From positions 2,108,001-2,172,000 of the forward strand of contig JACKCI010000001.1 in NCBI GenBank assembly GCA_020634155.1: a stretch of 64,000 bases of DNA. The letters run 5' to 3'. The translations under genes were made by a program, and so were the position numbers. Below the pieces are notes generated by a model. The model was not told the origin of the DNA, searched no databases, and saw nothing but the letters and a program-made list of their open reading frames with translations. Below are positions 15,454-24,284 of the stretch, piece by piece (position 1 is the first letter of the stretch; each line of letters opens with the position of its first letter). This stretch comes from Anaerolineales bacterium. Lineage in GTDB: Bacteria > Chloroflexota > Anaerolineae > Aggregatilineales > J027.

Positions 15454-17037
15454 ATGCCACACCGCGCTTGGTTAGGTCTGATTATCATTTGTTTAACATT
15501 GGCGTGCAGTACAGGTAAAGCTGACCAATCTGCCCCCCGTACAGCGCTTCCTAGTCCACAATTGTTTACCCTCGCACCGTTGCCATCACCAACGGTACTA
15601 TTGGCCCCTGATAGTGATACACCCATCCCCCAAACCCCGTTCCCAACCAACACCCCTATCATCTCTGCTTGTGGAGTCGATACCAGTGTGGCACAGACCC
15701 ACTATGACTTGCGAGCCACTTTGGATTGGACAGCCAAGCGAGTCGCGGTTGAACAAGTGATTACCTACCGCAATGACCATATAGATGCCTTGCAAGAATT
15801 GGTCTTTCATGTTGAGCCACGCCGCTTGGTGGGTACGATGTCTTTTCAGGGAGCCTTTGATACCGAAGGCCAACGCATCGAAAGCACAACTTTTGAAGGA
15901 TGGCGTTTGACGGTACCTTTGATAACAACCGTTGAATCGGGTTGTGAAGCGGTGATAACCTTGCGTTTCGACTTACAATTGCAACCCAATGATGGGGTTA
16001 ATGCGGTGGGGTGGTTGGCCTATACCAATAATCAACTGAACCTAGGGCACTGGTTCCCGACGCTGGGCATCTATGGCTATGAAGCTCCCGGTGAATGGTA
16101 CACACCCCAATTACACTATGTCGGGGAGCAGAGTATCCCTAGCATCGCTGATTATGCCGTTCACCTAGAGGTGCAGAACGCCCCCGATGGGCTGAAAATC
16201 GCAGCACCGGGGCAAATTACAGAAACCGACTCTAATATCTGGAACATAGAACTGCACCGCGCCCGCGACTTCGCCCTCAGCCTTAGCACAACCTTTAAGG
16301 AAGTCAGCGCTACCACCAATGGCATTAACATCGAACTCTACTATTTCACCGCCAGCCAACCCGACCCCGGAGCGCGGGCTTTGGTGGATGCCCAGCAAGC
16401 TTTGACCCTCTACAACGAGCTATTTGGGCCATATCCCTATGACCGCCTTGTGATTGTCGAAGGGGATTTTCCAGACGGGATGGAGTTTACGGGACTGGTC
16501 TTTGTCGGTGAGGCATGGTTCCGGGTTTGGAATGGACAACCGAGCCAATGGTTGACCATCATCACCGTACATGAAGTCTCGCACCAGTGGTGGTATGCCC
16601 AAGTCGCCAATAACCAAGCTATGACGCCCTATCTCGACGAGTCCTTAGCAACCTATAGTGAGCTACTCTACTACGAGCAATACTACCCCGACCTCATCGA
16701 GTGGTGGTGGGATTTTCGCGTCTTCAAATACCCATCGGAAGCGCCTGTCGATTCAACGGTCTATGATTATGTAGGGGTGCGGCCTTATATCAATGCGGTG
16801 TATTTGCGCGGGGTTATGATGCTCCAAAGCCTTCGCAATGAACTCGGTGATTCGACCTTTTTTGCGTGGCTCTATGACTATGTAGACCAGTACCAAGGGC
16901 AGATTGCCAGCCCCGCTGACTTCTGGGGGGTGCTATCGTCGAATGCTTATTTGATGACAACCGATATTCGCCAGCAATTTTTACGGAACGGCAACATCTT
17001 ACCTTTAGAAGCTGCTACCGTTCCGACAACGCCCTAA
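15454..17037 (+). CDS. M1-family (gluzincin) metallopeptidase, lipoprotein
   Basis: A zinc aminopeptidase-like protein exported as a lipoprotein. From ATG 15454 (ribosome site GGTGGAAGTGT) the signal peptide ends in the lipobox LTLAC with Cys18. The zinc site is HEVSHQWW (His373, Glu374, His377), with the third ligand Glu396 in YLDESLATYSE, 18 residues after the second His plus one, as in M1 enzymes. The GDFPDGMEFTGLVFV segment is equivalent to the substrate-binding GAMEN loop. A Thr/Pro-rich linker (about 25-75) separates the anchor from the domain. The gene is monocistronic and convergent with the DUF420 gene, overlapping it by 4 bases. Confidence 0.88.
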   Translation: MPHRAWLGLIIICLTLACSTGKADQSAPRTALPSPQLFTLAPLPSPTVLLAPDSDTPIPQTPFPTNTPIISACGVDTSVAQTHYDLRATLDWTAKRVAVEQVITYRNDHIDALQELVFHVEPRRLVGTMSFQGAFDTEGQRIESTTFEGWRLTVPLITTVESGCEAVITLRFDLQLQPNDGVNAVGWLAYTNNQLNLGHWFPTLGIYGYEAPGEWYTPQLHYVGEQSIPSIADYAVHLEVQNAPDGLKIAAPGQITETDSNIWNIELHRARDFALSLSTTFKEVSATTNGINIELYYFTASQPDPGARALVDAQQALTLYNELFGPYPYDRLVIVEGDFPDGMEFTGLVFVGEAWFRVWNGQPSQWLTIITVHEVSHQWWYAQVANNQAMTPYLDESLATYSELLYYEQYYPDLIEWWWDFRVFKYPSEAPVDSTVYDYVGVRPYINAVYLRGVMMLQSLRNELGDSTFFAWLYDYVDQYQGQIASPADFWGVLSSNAYLMTTDIRQQFLRNGNILPLEAATVPTTP

Positions 17038-17447
17038 AGCTGATAGAGCATCAAATAGACCAAGACCCCTGTCACCGAGACATACATCCAAATCGGGAAG
17101 GTGATGCGGGCAATCTTGGCATGCTTGTCCCAAGGATTTTTCCATGCCCGATAAAGGGTCGCAATGGCGAGGAATGGCACAGTGGCGGCTAAGAGGACAT
17201 GGGTGATGAGGATAGCAAAATAGATAATACGACCTAGGCCATCGCCTTCATAGGGGGTGGAGCCTTCTTGAGCATGATAAACCACGTAGGAAATCAAGAA
17301 GAGAATCGAGGTCATGAAGGCGGCAATCATCATCATGCGATGCCGTTGCCACTGACCACGCCTGATGAAGACATAGCCAATCCCCAGCAGGATAGCCGCC
17401 GTTCCATTGAGGATGGCATTCACGAGCGGTAAATCTGCGGTAGACAT
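17034..17447 (-). CDS. DUF420 family membrane protein (CtaM/YozB-like oxidase maturation)
   Basis: A 137-residue protein with four hydrophobic spans, matching DUF420: LPLVNAILNGTAAILLGIGY, the RRGQWQRHRMMMIAAFMTS helix with conserved His, and YFAILITHVLLAATVPFLA. Family members (CtaM in Staphylococcus, YozB in Bacillus) are needed for haem A oxidase maturation. It is the last gene of the caa3 locus, starting 4 bases after ctaB. I use ATG 17447 (MSTADLP) and not the upstream codon at 17477, which lies inside ctaB. Confidence 0.82.
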   Translation of the reverse strand: MSTADLPLVNAILNGTAAILLGIGYVFIRRGQWQRHRMMMIAAFMTSILFLISYVVYHAQEGSTPYEGDGLGRIIYFAILITHVLLAATVPFLAIATLYRAWKNPWDKHAKIARITFPIWMYVSVTGVLVYLMLYQL

Positions 17448-17451
17448 GCCT

Positions 17452-18345
17452 TTACACCACCGTTGCGATACAGACAACCAATAAAATCAGCGCCAGATAG
17501 AAATTGCTTGCCATAAAGAGGCGCAACGCTTGTGGACGAGTGGGGGTGATGACCAAGCGCACACTTTGGGTCAAAAAATAGGCAGTCATCAGGCCCGCAG
17601 GCACCAGATAGACCCACCCCAAAACGGCTCCCAAGGCCACCGTGATAATCGCCACGCCGATGGCATGCACCAATCCCCATACCGCCGATTCACGCGGGCT
17701 GGTCAGCACGGGCAACATGGGTACCCCTGCCGCCGCATAATCATCTTTGCACATCAAAGCCAAAGCCCAGAAATGCGTGGGTGTCCAGAGGAAGACAATT
17801 GCTGCCAGCGCCAAAACACCGGGGTCTGACCATGCACCAACCGCCGCGCCGCCACTCAACACCGCGCAACTGCCCGCGGCTCCGCCAATCACGATATTGA
17901 GCATGGTGCGGGGTTTGAGCCAAATGGTATAGACTGCCACATAGATGATGGCCCCCATCAACAGGAAAAAGGCCAAGGCGGGATTAAAGGGCCAGACCGC
18001 TGTCACAGGCAGCAATACCATTGCCAAGGCAATCCATAGCACCCATTCAGGGTTGGTAATGGTACCATCAACCAAGGGACGACCACTGGTGCGTTTCATA
18101 TCGCCATCAGAGTTGCGCTCCAGATATTGGTTCAGGGCCGAGGCACCCGACGAAGCCAATCCGCCCGTTATCAGCAGCAGGATTAATTGCCAGAGGGTGG
18201 GACTTCCCGCGGCCCCCAGAAAAGCCCCGCCTACCGCCGCAAACAGCAGCAACGAGACAATGCGTAATTTGAATAGCTTGCTAATCACTTGCCAGACCGA
18301 CGGCTGGACAAGGGGGGTCGTAAAGGTAGTTGAATTCTCGCTCAT
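17452..18345 (-). CDS. ctaB: Protoheme IX farnesyltransferase (haem O synthase)
   Basis: This UbiA-family membrane enzyme converts haem B to haem O, the first step to haem A. The prenyl-diphosphate site is NQYLERNSDGDMKRTSGRPL at about residues 74-93, and the second Asp-rich-type region is near LALMCKDDYAAAGVPMLPVL. About eight membrane spans are apparent and the 297-residue length is typical. The DMKRT..RPL signature is specific for haem O synthases within UbiA. GAGTGAGGCACTT precedes the ATG, and the start overlaps the stop of the YtkA-like gene by 4 bases. It works with CtaA encoded at the other end of the locus. Confidence 0.95.
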   Translation of the reverse strand: MSENSTTFTTPLVQPSVWQVISKLFKLRIVSLLLFAAVGGAFLGAAGSPTLWQLILLLITGGLASSGASALNQYLERNSDGDMKRTSGRPLVDGTITNPEWVLWIALAMVLLPVTAVWPFNPALAFFLLMGAIIYVAVYTIWLKPRTMLNIVIGGAAGSCAVLSGGAAVGAWSDPGVLALAAIVFLWTPTHFWALALMCKDDYAAAGVPMLPVLTSPRESAVWGLVHAIGVAIITVALGAVLGWVYLVPAGLMTAYFLTQSVRLVITPTRPQALRLFMASNFYLALILLVVCIATVV

Positions 18346-18845
18346 AAGTGCCTCACTCGATTTCTAACAATAAGCCCAATCACCAAGAGTCCGACGATAG
18401 CCCCCGCAATCCAAAGGTAGGGGGGCCTTGATTGCTTTGCCTCAGCATCAATCGTAAAGCCGATGATGCCGCTACCGTCCTCGTTTTCAACGGTAATCAC
18501 GATTTCCCATTCGCCCGTTTGGTCAAAAACAAGGGGCGCTTCGTAATGCAATTTGTTGGCAGCGCGGTCATGCGTAGCTTTAGCGCTGATGCGTTTGCTG
18601 TTCTTAACGGCGGTAACGATCAAATCAGCATCAAGTACCAGACCCTCGTTATCCTCCACCGCAATCGTGACATGGAGTTCATCTTCAACATGGATGGTCA
18701 CGGGGTCGGTCCATGCCGTAACACGAAAAGGGCCAGCTTCGGCCCGTTCAAGGCGTTGCTTGCCTAGTCCGTGCGCCCCGGCTGATTGGGCCATGCTACC
18801 CAGTAGTAGCCCCATCAGCACTATCCATAGGCGGGTTGTCTTCAT
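18342..18845 (-). CDS. YtkA/FixH-like secreted domain protein with C-terminal anchor
   Basis: A 167-residue exported protein. It has an N-terminal signal peptide (about 1-24, ending SAGAHG), a beta-rich domain (about 30-135) resembling YtkA-like modules, and a C-terminal span (about 142-162, YLWIAGAIVGLLVIGLIV) with a basic end. YtkA-like proteins are often found beside copper or oxidase assembly genes. It is embedded between ctaG and ctaB with 4-base overlaps on both sides, so it is probably an oxidase biogenesis or copper-handling factor facing outside. No Met- or His-rich copper motif is obvious. The fold call is tentative. Confidence 0.6.
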   Translation of the reverse strand: MKTTRLWIVLMGLLLGSMAQSAGAHGLGKQRLERAEAGPFRVTAWTDPVTIHVEDELHVTIAVEDNEGLVLDADLIVTAVKNSKRISAKATHDRAANKLHYEAPLVFDQTGEWEIVITVENEDGSGIIGFTIDAEAKQSRPPYLWIAGAIVGLLVIGLIVRNRVRHL

Positions 18846-19711
18846 ACGGTTCCTTGTGCAGCTAACAAGCGTTTCTGATCAGTTAGACGGGCGCGGTGTT
18901 CAGTGTAATTGACGAGGCGGGCAACGAGGACGAGAAAAGCGATTAGATACATCATTCCACCCGGTATCCACATAATCAGGCCGCCAATCATCTGGTCACG
19001 TTCAGGCGAAAGCCCCCAGATGCGGGGCACCGTGGCATAGTGGGTGTAAATCAATTCCGGACTCATGGTCAAACTGACTCCAACCAGCAGGTTTTGGAAA
19101 TAGGTCATGACCACCAACATCAAGCGCATGGTATAGGGCCGACGACCATGAAATTTGGGGCTGACATCAATAATATGCCACCACAACGCCATCCCACTGA
19201 GAAAGAAGGTAAGATGCTCAATGTCATGCAGGAAGTCATTGGTAATGGCGCTATCATAAGGATTGGGGTCATGCCACAACCATAAGTTGGCGGTGTAGAA
19301 AAACCAAACCACAGCAGGCGCAGTCACCTTCACCAACCATTTACGGGCGGGCGCTTTTTGCGTCAACAAACGGCCTACCAGCCGTCGTTCTGGTTTGGGT
19401 AATGCCCACATCAAAAATGGCATGGGATTGGCCCACAGCAGCAACGGGGGAGCCAACATGACCAAGAACAAGTGCTGAATCATGTGGATGAAAAACAACT
19501 GGGTTTGGAAGACATCAATGCCGGACATCAACGCCAGTGCCAGCAACACCAACCCTGCGTAATAGGATGCCAAGCGCCACCGTGCCGCCAATCGTGAACC
19601 GCGCAGCCGTAGCCAGCCGATAGTGTACATCGTGCCGAAGGTCAACAGCACGATGCACACATCGAGACGCAAGTCCCACGATTGAAGAAAGGCCTTGAGC
19701 GTTGGATCCAT
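18842..19711 (-). CDS. ctaG: Cytochrome c oxidase assembly protein CtaG (caa3_CtaG family)
   Basis: A 289-residue multi-span membrane protein of the caa3_CtaG family, required for assembly of caa3 oxidase in Bacillus. Diagnostic segments are FFIHMIQHLFLVMLAPPLLL with paired His, the LWHDPNPYDSAITNDFLHDIEHLTFF stretch and the late YIAFLVLVARL span. About seven hydrophobic spans are seen. This is the family found in Gram-positive bacteria and not the Cox11-type CtaG. It begins directly after the coxC stop (19712/19711) and overlaps the next gene by 4 bases. Confidence 0.9.
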   Translation of the reverse strand: MDPTLKAFLQSWDLRLDVCIVLLTFGTMYTIGWLRLRGSRLAARWRLASYYAGLVLLALALMSGIDVFQTQLFFIHMIQHLFLVMLAPPLLLWANPMPFLMWALPKPERRLVGRLLTQKAPARKWLVKVTAPAVVWFFYTANLWLWHDPNPYDSAITNDFLHDIEHLTFFLSGMALWWHIIDVSPKFHGRRPYTMRLMLVVMTYFQNLLVGVSLTMSPELIYTHYATVPRIWGLSPERDQMIGGLIMWIPGGMMYLIAFLVLVARLVNYTEHRARLTDQKRLLAAQGTV

Positions 19712-20356
19712 CTAATGTACTTCGGGAACGTGACCGATCAAATAGAGAGCGACATAGAAGAACACCCATACCACATCGACAAAGTGCCAATAGAGAGCGC
19801 TGGCTTCTACCCCCCAATGGCTCTGCTTGGTATAGTTCCCCAAGCGTCCGTTCCAATACACAATCATCAAGAAAATGATGCCTGTCAGAACGTGCAGAGC
19901 GTGCATGCCTGTCATAAAGAAGAACATACCGCCTTCTACACCATCGCTGGGGGCGAAGTGGGCAATCGACCATTCATAGCCAACGCCAACGGTGAAGATT
20001 AGCCCCATCACAATCGCTGCACCAATGCCAGCCTTAAAGCGCCCAATCTCCCCACGTGAGATGGCTGTTTCGCCCATATAGACCGCAAGACTACTCAACA
20101 GCAGGATGAAGGTAATTACCAACCCCAATTGTTGGTCAAGTTCCGGACGGGTGAAACTGCCGCCCTCATCTCGAAGCAGCACGATACGGGCCACCAAAAT
20201 CCCTGCAAAAAGAAAGGTCTCAGAAATGAGGAAGAGCCATAGCCCCAGCCGATTCATGCTCAAGCGTTGGGCAGGTGTAAACTCAATCACATGATGGTGA
20301 TGTTCGTCGTGATGATGCTCGACTGCGGCGTGGTGCCGTTCAATTGCAGTTGCCAT
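19712..20356 (-). CDS. ctaE: Cytochrome c oxidase subunit III
   Basis: Subunit III supports proton pumping and stability of haem-copper oxidases. The 214-residue, five-span form has MNRLGLWLFLISETFLFAG, the MHALHVLTGI helix and the closing YWHFVDVVWVFFYVALYL. All are diagnostic for COX3. The N-terminus is unusually His-rich (HHAAVEHHHDEHHHH, 8-22), which could bind metal. The ATG shares one base with the coxD stop, so translation is coupled. Confidence 0.93.
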   Translation of the reverse strand: MATAIERHHAAVEHHHDEHHHHVIEFTPAQRLSMNRLGLWLFLISETFLFAGILVARIVLLRDEGGSFTRPELDQQLGLVITFILLLSSLAVYMGETAISRGEIGRFKAGIGAAIVMGLIFTVGVGYEWSIAHFAPSDGVEGGMFFFMTGMHALHVLTGIIFLMIVYWNGRLGNYTKQSHWGVEASALYWHFVDVVWVFFYVALYLIGHVPEVH

Positions 20357-20613
20357 CAGTGCAAGTCCTCCTCAGAACTCCACAGGCGGGAAATGTGCAT
20401 AAAGTAACTGACAATCAGCCCCGCTTTTAGGAGAGCGATGACCCCTAACGGGACTAAGTTGCTGCTGAAGACCAAAATCTTGCCTTCAGTTGTGCCGATG
20501 ACATATTCAATGAAGGTGAAAACCGTCAGCGCAAAGAAGACAATGATGCCGCGCTCGTAGGGGGATTGGCCCTCTTCTTGTTCATTATGCGGGTCGTTGT
20601 GTTCAAATTCCAT
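20356..20613 (-). CDS. ctaF: Cytochrome c oxidase subunit IV-like protein
   Basis: An 85-residue small membrane subunit of the caa3 complex. It has an acidic soluble N-terminus (HNDPHNEQEEGQSPYERG) followed by three hydrophobic stretches: IIVFFALTVFTFIEYVI, ILVFSSNLVPLGVIALLKAG and LIVSYFMHISRLW. The KAGLIVSYFMH pattern is characteristic of the bacterial subunit IV/prokaryotic COX4 family. The chosen start, ATG 20613, has AAGAGGAATTCT upstream; the longer open frame to 20760 lies inside coxA and lacks support. Confidence 0.85.
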   Translation of the reverse strand: MEFEHNDPHNEQEEGQSPYERGIIVFFALTVFTFIEYVIGTTEGKILVFSSNLVPLGVIALLKAGLIVSYFMHISRLWSSEEDLH

Positions 20614-20626
20614 AGAATTCCTCTTC

Positions 20627-22582
20627 TTAATCACCCGTAACCGCAGCGGCGGGCAGGGCGGGCTTGCTGGGCGTAATTTGGTTGGGCTTGACAGGTTCGG
20701 CAACCACTTGGTCATCGGGGCTAAGAATGGCATAGACCGAACCGGGCAATCCATAGTCATAGGGATGACCCACGATTTGCGGCAACGCCGAGAAGTTCAA
20801 TTCAGGTGGTGGCGCAACAATTTGCCATTCCAAGCTGCGTGAACGCCAAGGATTATGGACAGCTTTCTTGCCATACATGGCGCTAAAGACCAGATTACCG
20901 AGCATAACCAGCACACCCAAGCCCGCCATAAACGCGCCGATGGTGGCTAACATCTGCCACTCAATGCCGAAGATACCGCCGAAATCAATGGTATAGTCGG
21001 CAATGCGACGTCGCATCCCTAAGAGGCCGACACGGAATAGGCTCAGAGCAAAGATGATAAAGCCTATGAACATCACACCAAAGTGTATCTTACCCAAGGT
21101 CTCGCTATACATGCGGCCTGTCAGCAATGGGAACCAATAGTAAATGGCCGCGAAGTAGGTGAACATGAATCCGCCAAAGACCGTGATATGGAAATGGGCT
21201 ACCACAAAGTGGCTATCATGCAGGTGCAGGCCTGTCACAACCAAAGCACTCGGCGGCCCGGTCAACCCACCCAATAGAAAGAGGACAATGGCCCCCAAGG
21301 TAAAATACATGGGCGTCGCAAAGCGTATCTTGCCTTCCCAGAGGGTTGCTAACCAACTAAAGAATTTGATACCTGTTGGCACCGCAATAGTGAGGGTCGT
21401 CATCATAAACGGAACCCGCAAGAAGGGATCCATCGCCGAAGCCCACATATGGTGCGCCCATACCAGATAGCCCATAATCGCAATCGCCATACTGGACATC
21501 GCAATAAAGGGATAGCCAAAGAGAGGCTTACGCGCAAAGACGGGCAAAATCTCGCTAATAATCCCCAATCCCGGCAAAATCCAGATATAGACCGTCGGGT
21601 GTGAGTAGAACCAGAACAAATGCTGGTACAGCGTCACATCCCCGCCCCTTGCTGGGTCAAAGAAGGGTATATCGACGGCCCGTTGGAGTGTGACCATCAA
21701 GAACGAGAGGCCAATGAATTGCGTGGCAGTCAGTTGCAGCAAAGAGGTCGCCAGCACGCCCCAGACAAAAATCGGCATCCGAAAGAGGCTCATACCCGGC
21801 GCACGCATCAAGAAGATGGTCACAATCAAGTTGAGACCGCCCAAGATGGACGAGAAGCCTAAAATAAATACGGCAATCAGGGCCATCTGCATCCCCAAAT
21901 GAGCGCGGACGCTGAGTGGCGGATAGGCCGTCCAGCCCGTATCAAAACCGCCCAAAAAGATAGAGGACAGTAGCATGACCGCCGCTGGCACGTTAATCCA
22001 GAAGGCAAAACCATTGATGCGCGGGAAGGCCATATCTTGAGCGCCAATCATAATCGGCACTAGGTAATTTGCCATCGCACCAATGCCGAGCAGCACCGCG
22101 ATAAACATCAATTGTCCATGCAGACCAATGAGGCTGTTGTAGTCATTGGCGCTGAGGTATTGCAACCCCGGTTCTGCCAATTCGGTGCGGAAAATCAGCG
22201 CGAACAGGCCACCGATGAGCAGTACCACAATCCCCAAGACCCCGTATTGAATACCGACCACCTTATGGTTGGTGTCCATCCCAAAATAGCGATGCCACTG
22301 CGGAACACCGGGCTTGGGATGGTAGTGACCATCACTGCCTTTGCGTCCAACCATCCACTTGAGCCAGTCGGTCATGGAGCCGACTCCGATCAGGAAGCCA
22401 AGCGTGCCCATTACGCAAGCTGGAATAACAATCACATTCCATGGAGAGGTGGCGGTGGTGTCCCATGTGTTGTCTAGCCCTTGTAAGGAGCGAATAATCA
22501 TTGTGATGAAGACGCCAAGGGCGGTGCCGATTGCGCCTCCGATCAAGCCTTTCCAAACATCTAGTCGAAGAATACCTAACAT
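20627..22582 (-). CDS. ctaD: Cytochrome c oxidase subunit I (A2-type haem-copper oxidase)
   Basis: This is the catalytic subunit that reduces oxygen at the haem a3-CuB centre and pumps protons. Ligand motifs are present: LIGLHGQLMF (low-spin haem His), the YSHPTVYIWILPG motif with the CuB His and the cross-linked Tyr, WAHHMWASAMDP (two CuB His) and HDSHFVVAHFHITVFGG (haem a3 and haem a His). YSHPTVY in place of GHPEVY identifies the A2 subclass, which lacks the helix VI Glu. The 651 residues include an N-terminal extension of about 110 residues with one or two spans and a Pro-rich C-terminal tail. The gene sits between coxB and coxD. Confidence 0.96.
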   Translation of the reverse strand: MLGILRLDVWKGLIGGAIGTALGVFITMIIRSLQGLDNTWDTTATSPWNVIVIPACVMGTLGFLIGVGSMTDWLKWMVGRKGSDGHYHPKPGVPQWHRYFGMDTNHKVVGIQYGVLGIVVLLIGGLFALIFRTELAEPGLQYLSANDYNSLIGLHGQLMFIAVLLGIGAMANYLVPIMIGAQDMAFPRINGFAFWINVPAAVMLLSSIFLGGFDTGWTAYPPLSVRAHLGMQMALIAVFILGFSSILGGLNLIVTIFLMRAPGMSLFRMPIFVWGVLATSLLQLTATQFIGLSFLMVTLQRAVDIPFFDPARGGDVTLYQHLFWFYSHPTVYIWILPGLGIISEILPVFARKPLFGYPFIAMSSMAIAIMGYLVWAHHMWASAMDPFLRVPFMMTTLTIAVPTGIKFFSWLATLWEGKIRFATPMYFTLGAIVLFLLGGLTGPPSALVVTGLHLHDSHFVVAHFHITVFGGFMFTYFAAIYYWFPLLTGRMYSETLGKIHFGVMFIGFIIFALSLFRVGLLGMRRRIADYTIDFGGIFGIEWQMLATIGAFMAGLGVLVMLGNLVFSAMYGKKAVHNPWRSRSLEWQIVAPPPELNFSALPQIVGHPYDYGLPGSVYAILSPDDQVVAEPVKPNQITPSKPALPAAAVTGD

Positions 22583-22597
22583 AACCTTCTGCCTTCT

Positions 22598-24172
22598 TTA
22601 CTCGCTCGTTGCGCTTTCTGGCGCAGTCGTTTCATCACCTGTCTCGGCTTCACCGCTGGTTTCAGTGGTGCCTTCATCGCTAGGAGTCTCGGTTGCGGTC
22701 TCGCCCTCAGTCATGGTCTCACCATCTTCTGCGGTGGTAGCGGTGGTGTCATCGCCAGTGGAGCCATCTTCAGCCGGAAGCACCCGCGCACAGTCCTCGA
22801 CTTCATCGCGCTTGTCGCTCAGGGTACACATATAGGCGAATAACTGCTCAACCTGTAAATCAGAGACTAGCCCTTGGAAGTTCTGCGGCATCAAATTGGC
22901 CGCATACCCCTCGACAATCTCAGCGTTGGGGTTCCAAATCGACTGCTGAACATAGGCGAGGTCAGCAATCGCGGAGTCGCCGTTAGCAAAATTACGTTCA
23001 GAGCCAACAAGGTTTTCCCATGTGGGGCCTGTTCCCTTATCACCATTGGTGGAGTGGCAGGTTTGGCAACGTTGAGCATAAATAGCGCTACCAGCCTCCA
23101 CAGGATCACCGAAGTTGGCAACGGTACGTTCAAGCCATGCCGAATAATCACCCGCCGCCAGTACATTGACATCAGCATACATCTGCCAATGATTCAGGCC
23201 GCAGAGTTCGGCGCAGCGTACCCGATAGGTGCCAGCCAAGGTGGGGGTATAGCGCAACTCAGTCTCAATACCCGGCACTACGTCACGTTTAACACGCAAC
23301 TCCGGTACCCAAAACGAGTGAATAACATCAATAGAGTGCATTTCGAGATGAACGGTCTGGTCTTGTAATAATACGAGGTCTGGACTGGTGACACCGCCGG
23401 CCCGAATAATATCGGCACGTTGGCGCTCATCCAGTTCGTTGAACTGCTCATCGGTGAAGAACATATCCGTTGGGTAAATAAACTGCCATCCCCATTGGAA
23501 CCCAACTACCTTGACGCTGATTTCCCCGTCTTCTTTGTCAGTAATTTGGTCGTGACGGATAAGGGTATAGACACCCAAGCCCATCACAAAAATCAGTGGG
23601 ATAATCGTCCATGTCAATTCAAGGGGGATATTGCCATGTATATGCTTGCCGTCGCTATCGTCATCAGGTGCAGCACGGAAGTAAATCAGCGCATGGGCCA
23701 AAACCCCCATTACCAAGCCGAAAATCACCGCAATGCTGATGAACTCGATTTGGAACATGCCATCGACGACTTTGGCCTCGGCACCTGCTTGGACAGGCAA
23801 TAAATCGGATGTCATAAACAAAACAATCAAAGCACTGGCAATCGCTATGGGCAGGGCAAATGCCAATGAATGCCCATAGGTGCGATAGTGCAGCGGGTTG
23901 GTTGGCTCGTTTTCCAGCGCTTGGGCGGTTTTGACTTGGCGTGTCAACAACCAGAAGACGGTGGCTAGTCCACCCCCCAAGGCAATAATGCCGATAATGA
24001 CTATCGCGGCTGCCAACAAGAAAGTGGCGGTTTTGTCATCTACGAAGTCGATAGCCGAGGCGTCACGATTGCTAACCTGCCGTGCAGGTTGAGGTGGGAA
24101 CCCACCGAACATAAGCAGAGCGCCGATGACAACTGCCAACAGCGCAATGAAGGACATTACAGACCGTCTCAT
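22598..24172 (-). CDS. ctaC: Cytochrome c oxidase subunit II fused to cytochrome c (caa3 type)
   Basis: Subunit II receives electrons at CuA; the fused cytochrome c makes this a caa3 oxidase. From ATG 24172 (GAGGAAGCCT upstream) there are about five hydrophobic spans, three more than usual: an N-terminal extension of roughly 125 residues precedes the two canonical helices. The CuA site includes HSFWVPEL and CAELCGLNHWQM. The cytochrome c domain has CQTCH and the axial Met in NLMPQNF. A C-terminal tail of about 55 residues is almost only Thr, Glu, Ser, Gly and Asp. Two CRP-like palindromes lie just upstream. The codon at 24184 (TTG) is the longer alternative but has no ribosome site. Confidence 0.95.
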   Translation of the reverse strand: MRRSVMSFIALLAVVIGALLMFGGFPPQPARQVSNRDASAIDFVDDKTATFLLAAAIVIIGIIALGGGLATVFWLLTRQVKTAQALENEPTNPLHYRTYGHSLAFALPIAIASALIVLFMTSDLLPVQAGAEAKVVDGMFQIEFISIAVIFGLVMGVLAHALIYFRAAPDDDSDGKHIHGNIPLELTWTIIPLIFVMGLGVYTLIRHDQITDKEDGEISVKVVGFQWGWQFIYPTDMFFTDEQFNELDERQRADIIRAGGVTSPDLVLLQDQTVHLEMHSIDVIHSFWVPELRVKRDVVPGIETELRYTPTLAGTYRVRCAELCGLNHWQMYADVNVLAAGDYSAWLERTVANFGDPVEAGSAIYAQRCQTCHSTNGDKGTGPTWENLVGSERNFANGDSAIADLAYVQQSIWNPNAEIVEGYAANLMPQNFQGLVSDLQVEQLFAYMCTLSDKRDEVEDCARVLPAEDGSTGDDTTATTAEDGETMTEGETATETPSDEGTTETSGEAETGDETTAPESATSE

Positions 24173-24197
24173 AGGCTTCCTCAAGTTAAAACGTCTC

Positions 24198-24215
24198 TTG
24201 TGACAAAAATCACAA
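24198..24215 (-). promoter_or_regulatory. CRP/FNR-family operator, distal in tandem pair (site 1)
   Basis: TTGTGA-N6-TCACAA is a perfect 6-base palindrome matching the TGTGA-N6-TCACA consensus of CRP-type regulators. Its centre lies about 34 bases before the coxB ATG. It is followed 22 bases away by a second, near-perfect site in the same phase. Confidence 0.7.
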
Positions 24216-24220
24216 TTAAT

Positions 24221-24236
24221 TGTGCGCTATGTCACA
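24221..24236 (-). promoter_or_regulatory. CRP/FNR-family operator, second of tandem pair (site 2)
   Basis: TGTGC-N6-TCACA differs from the CRP consensus at one base. Its centre is 22 bases (two helical turns) from that of site 1. The repeated TCACAATTAATTG units at 24210 and 24232 join the two sites. Confidence 0.6.
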
Positions 24237-24284
24237 ATTAATTGCGCCGATTGTACTGAATTTGCTTTGAAAATGCAATAAAGT

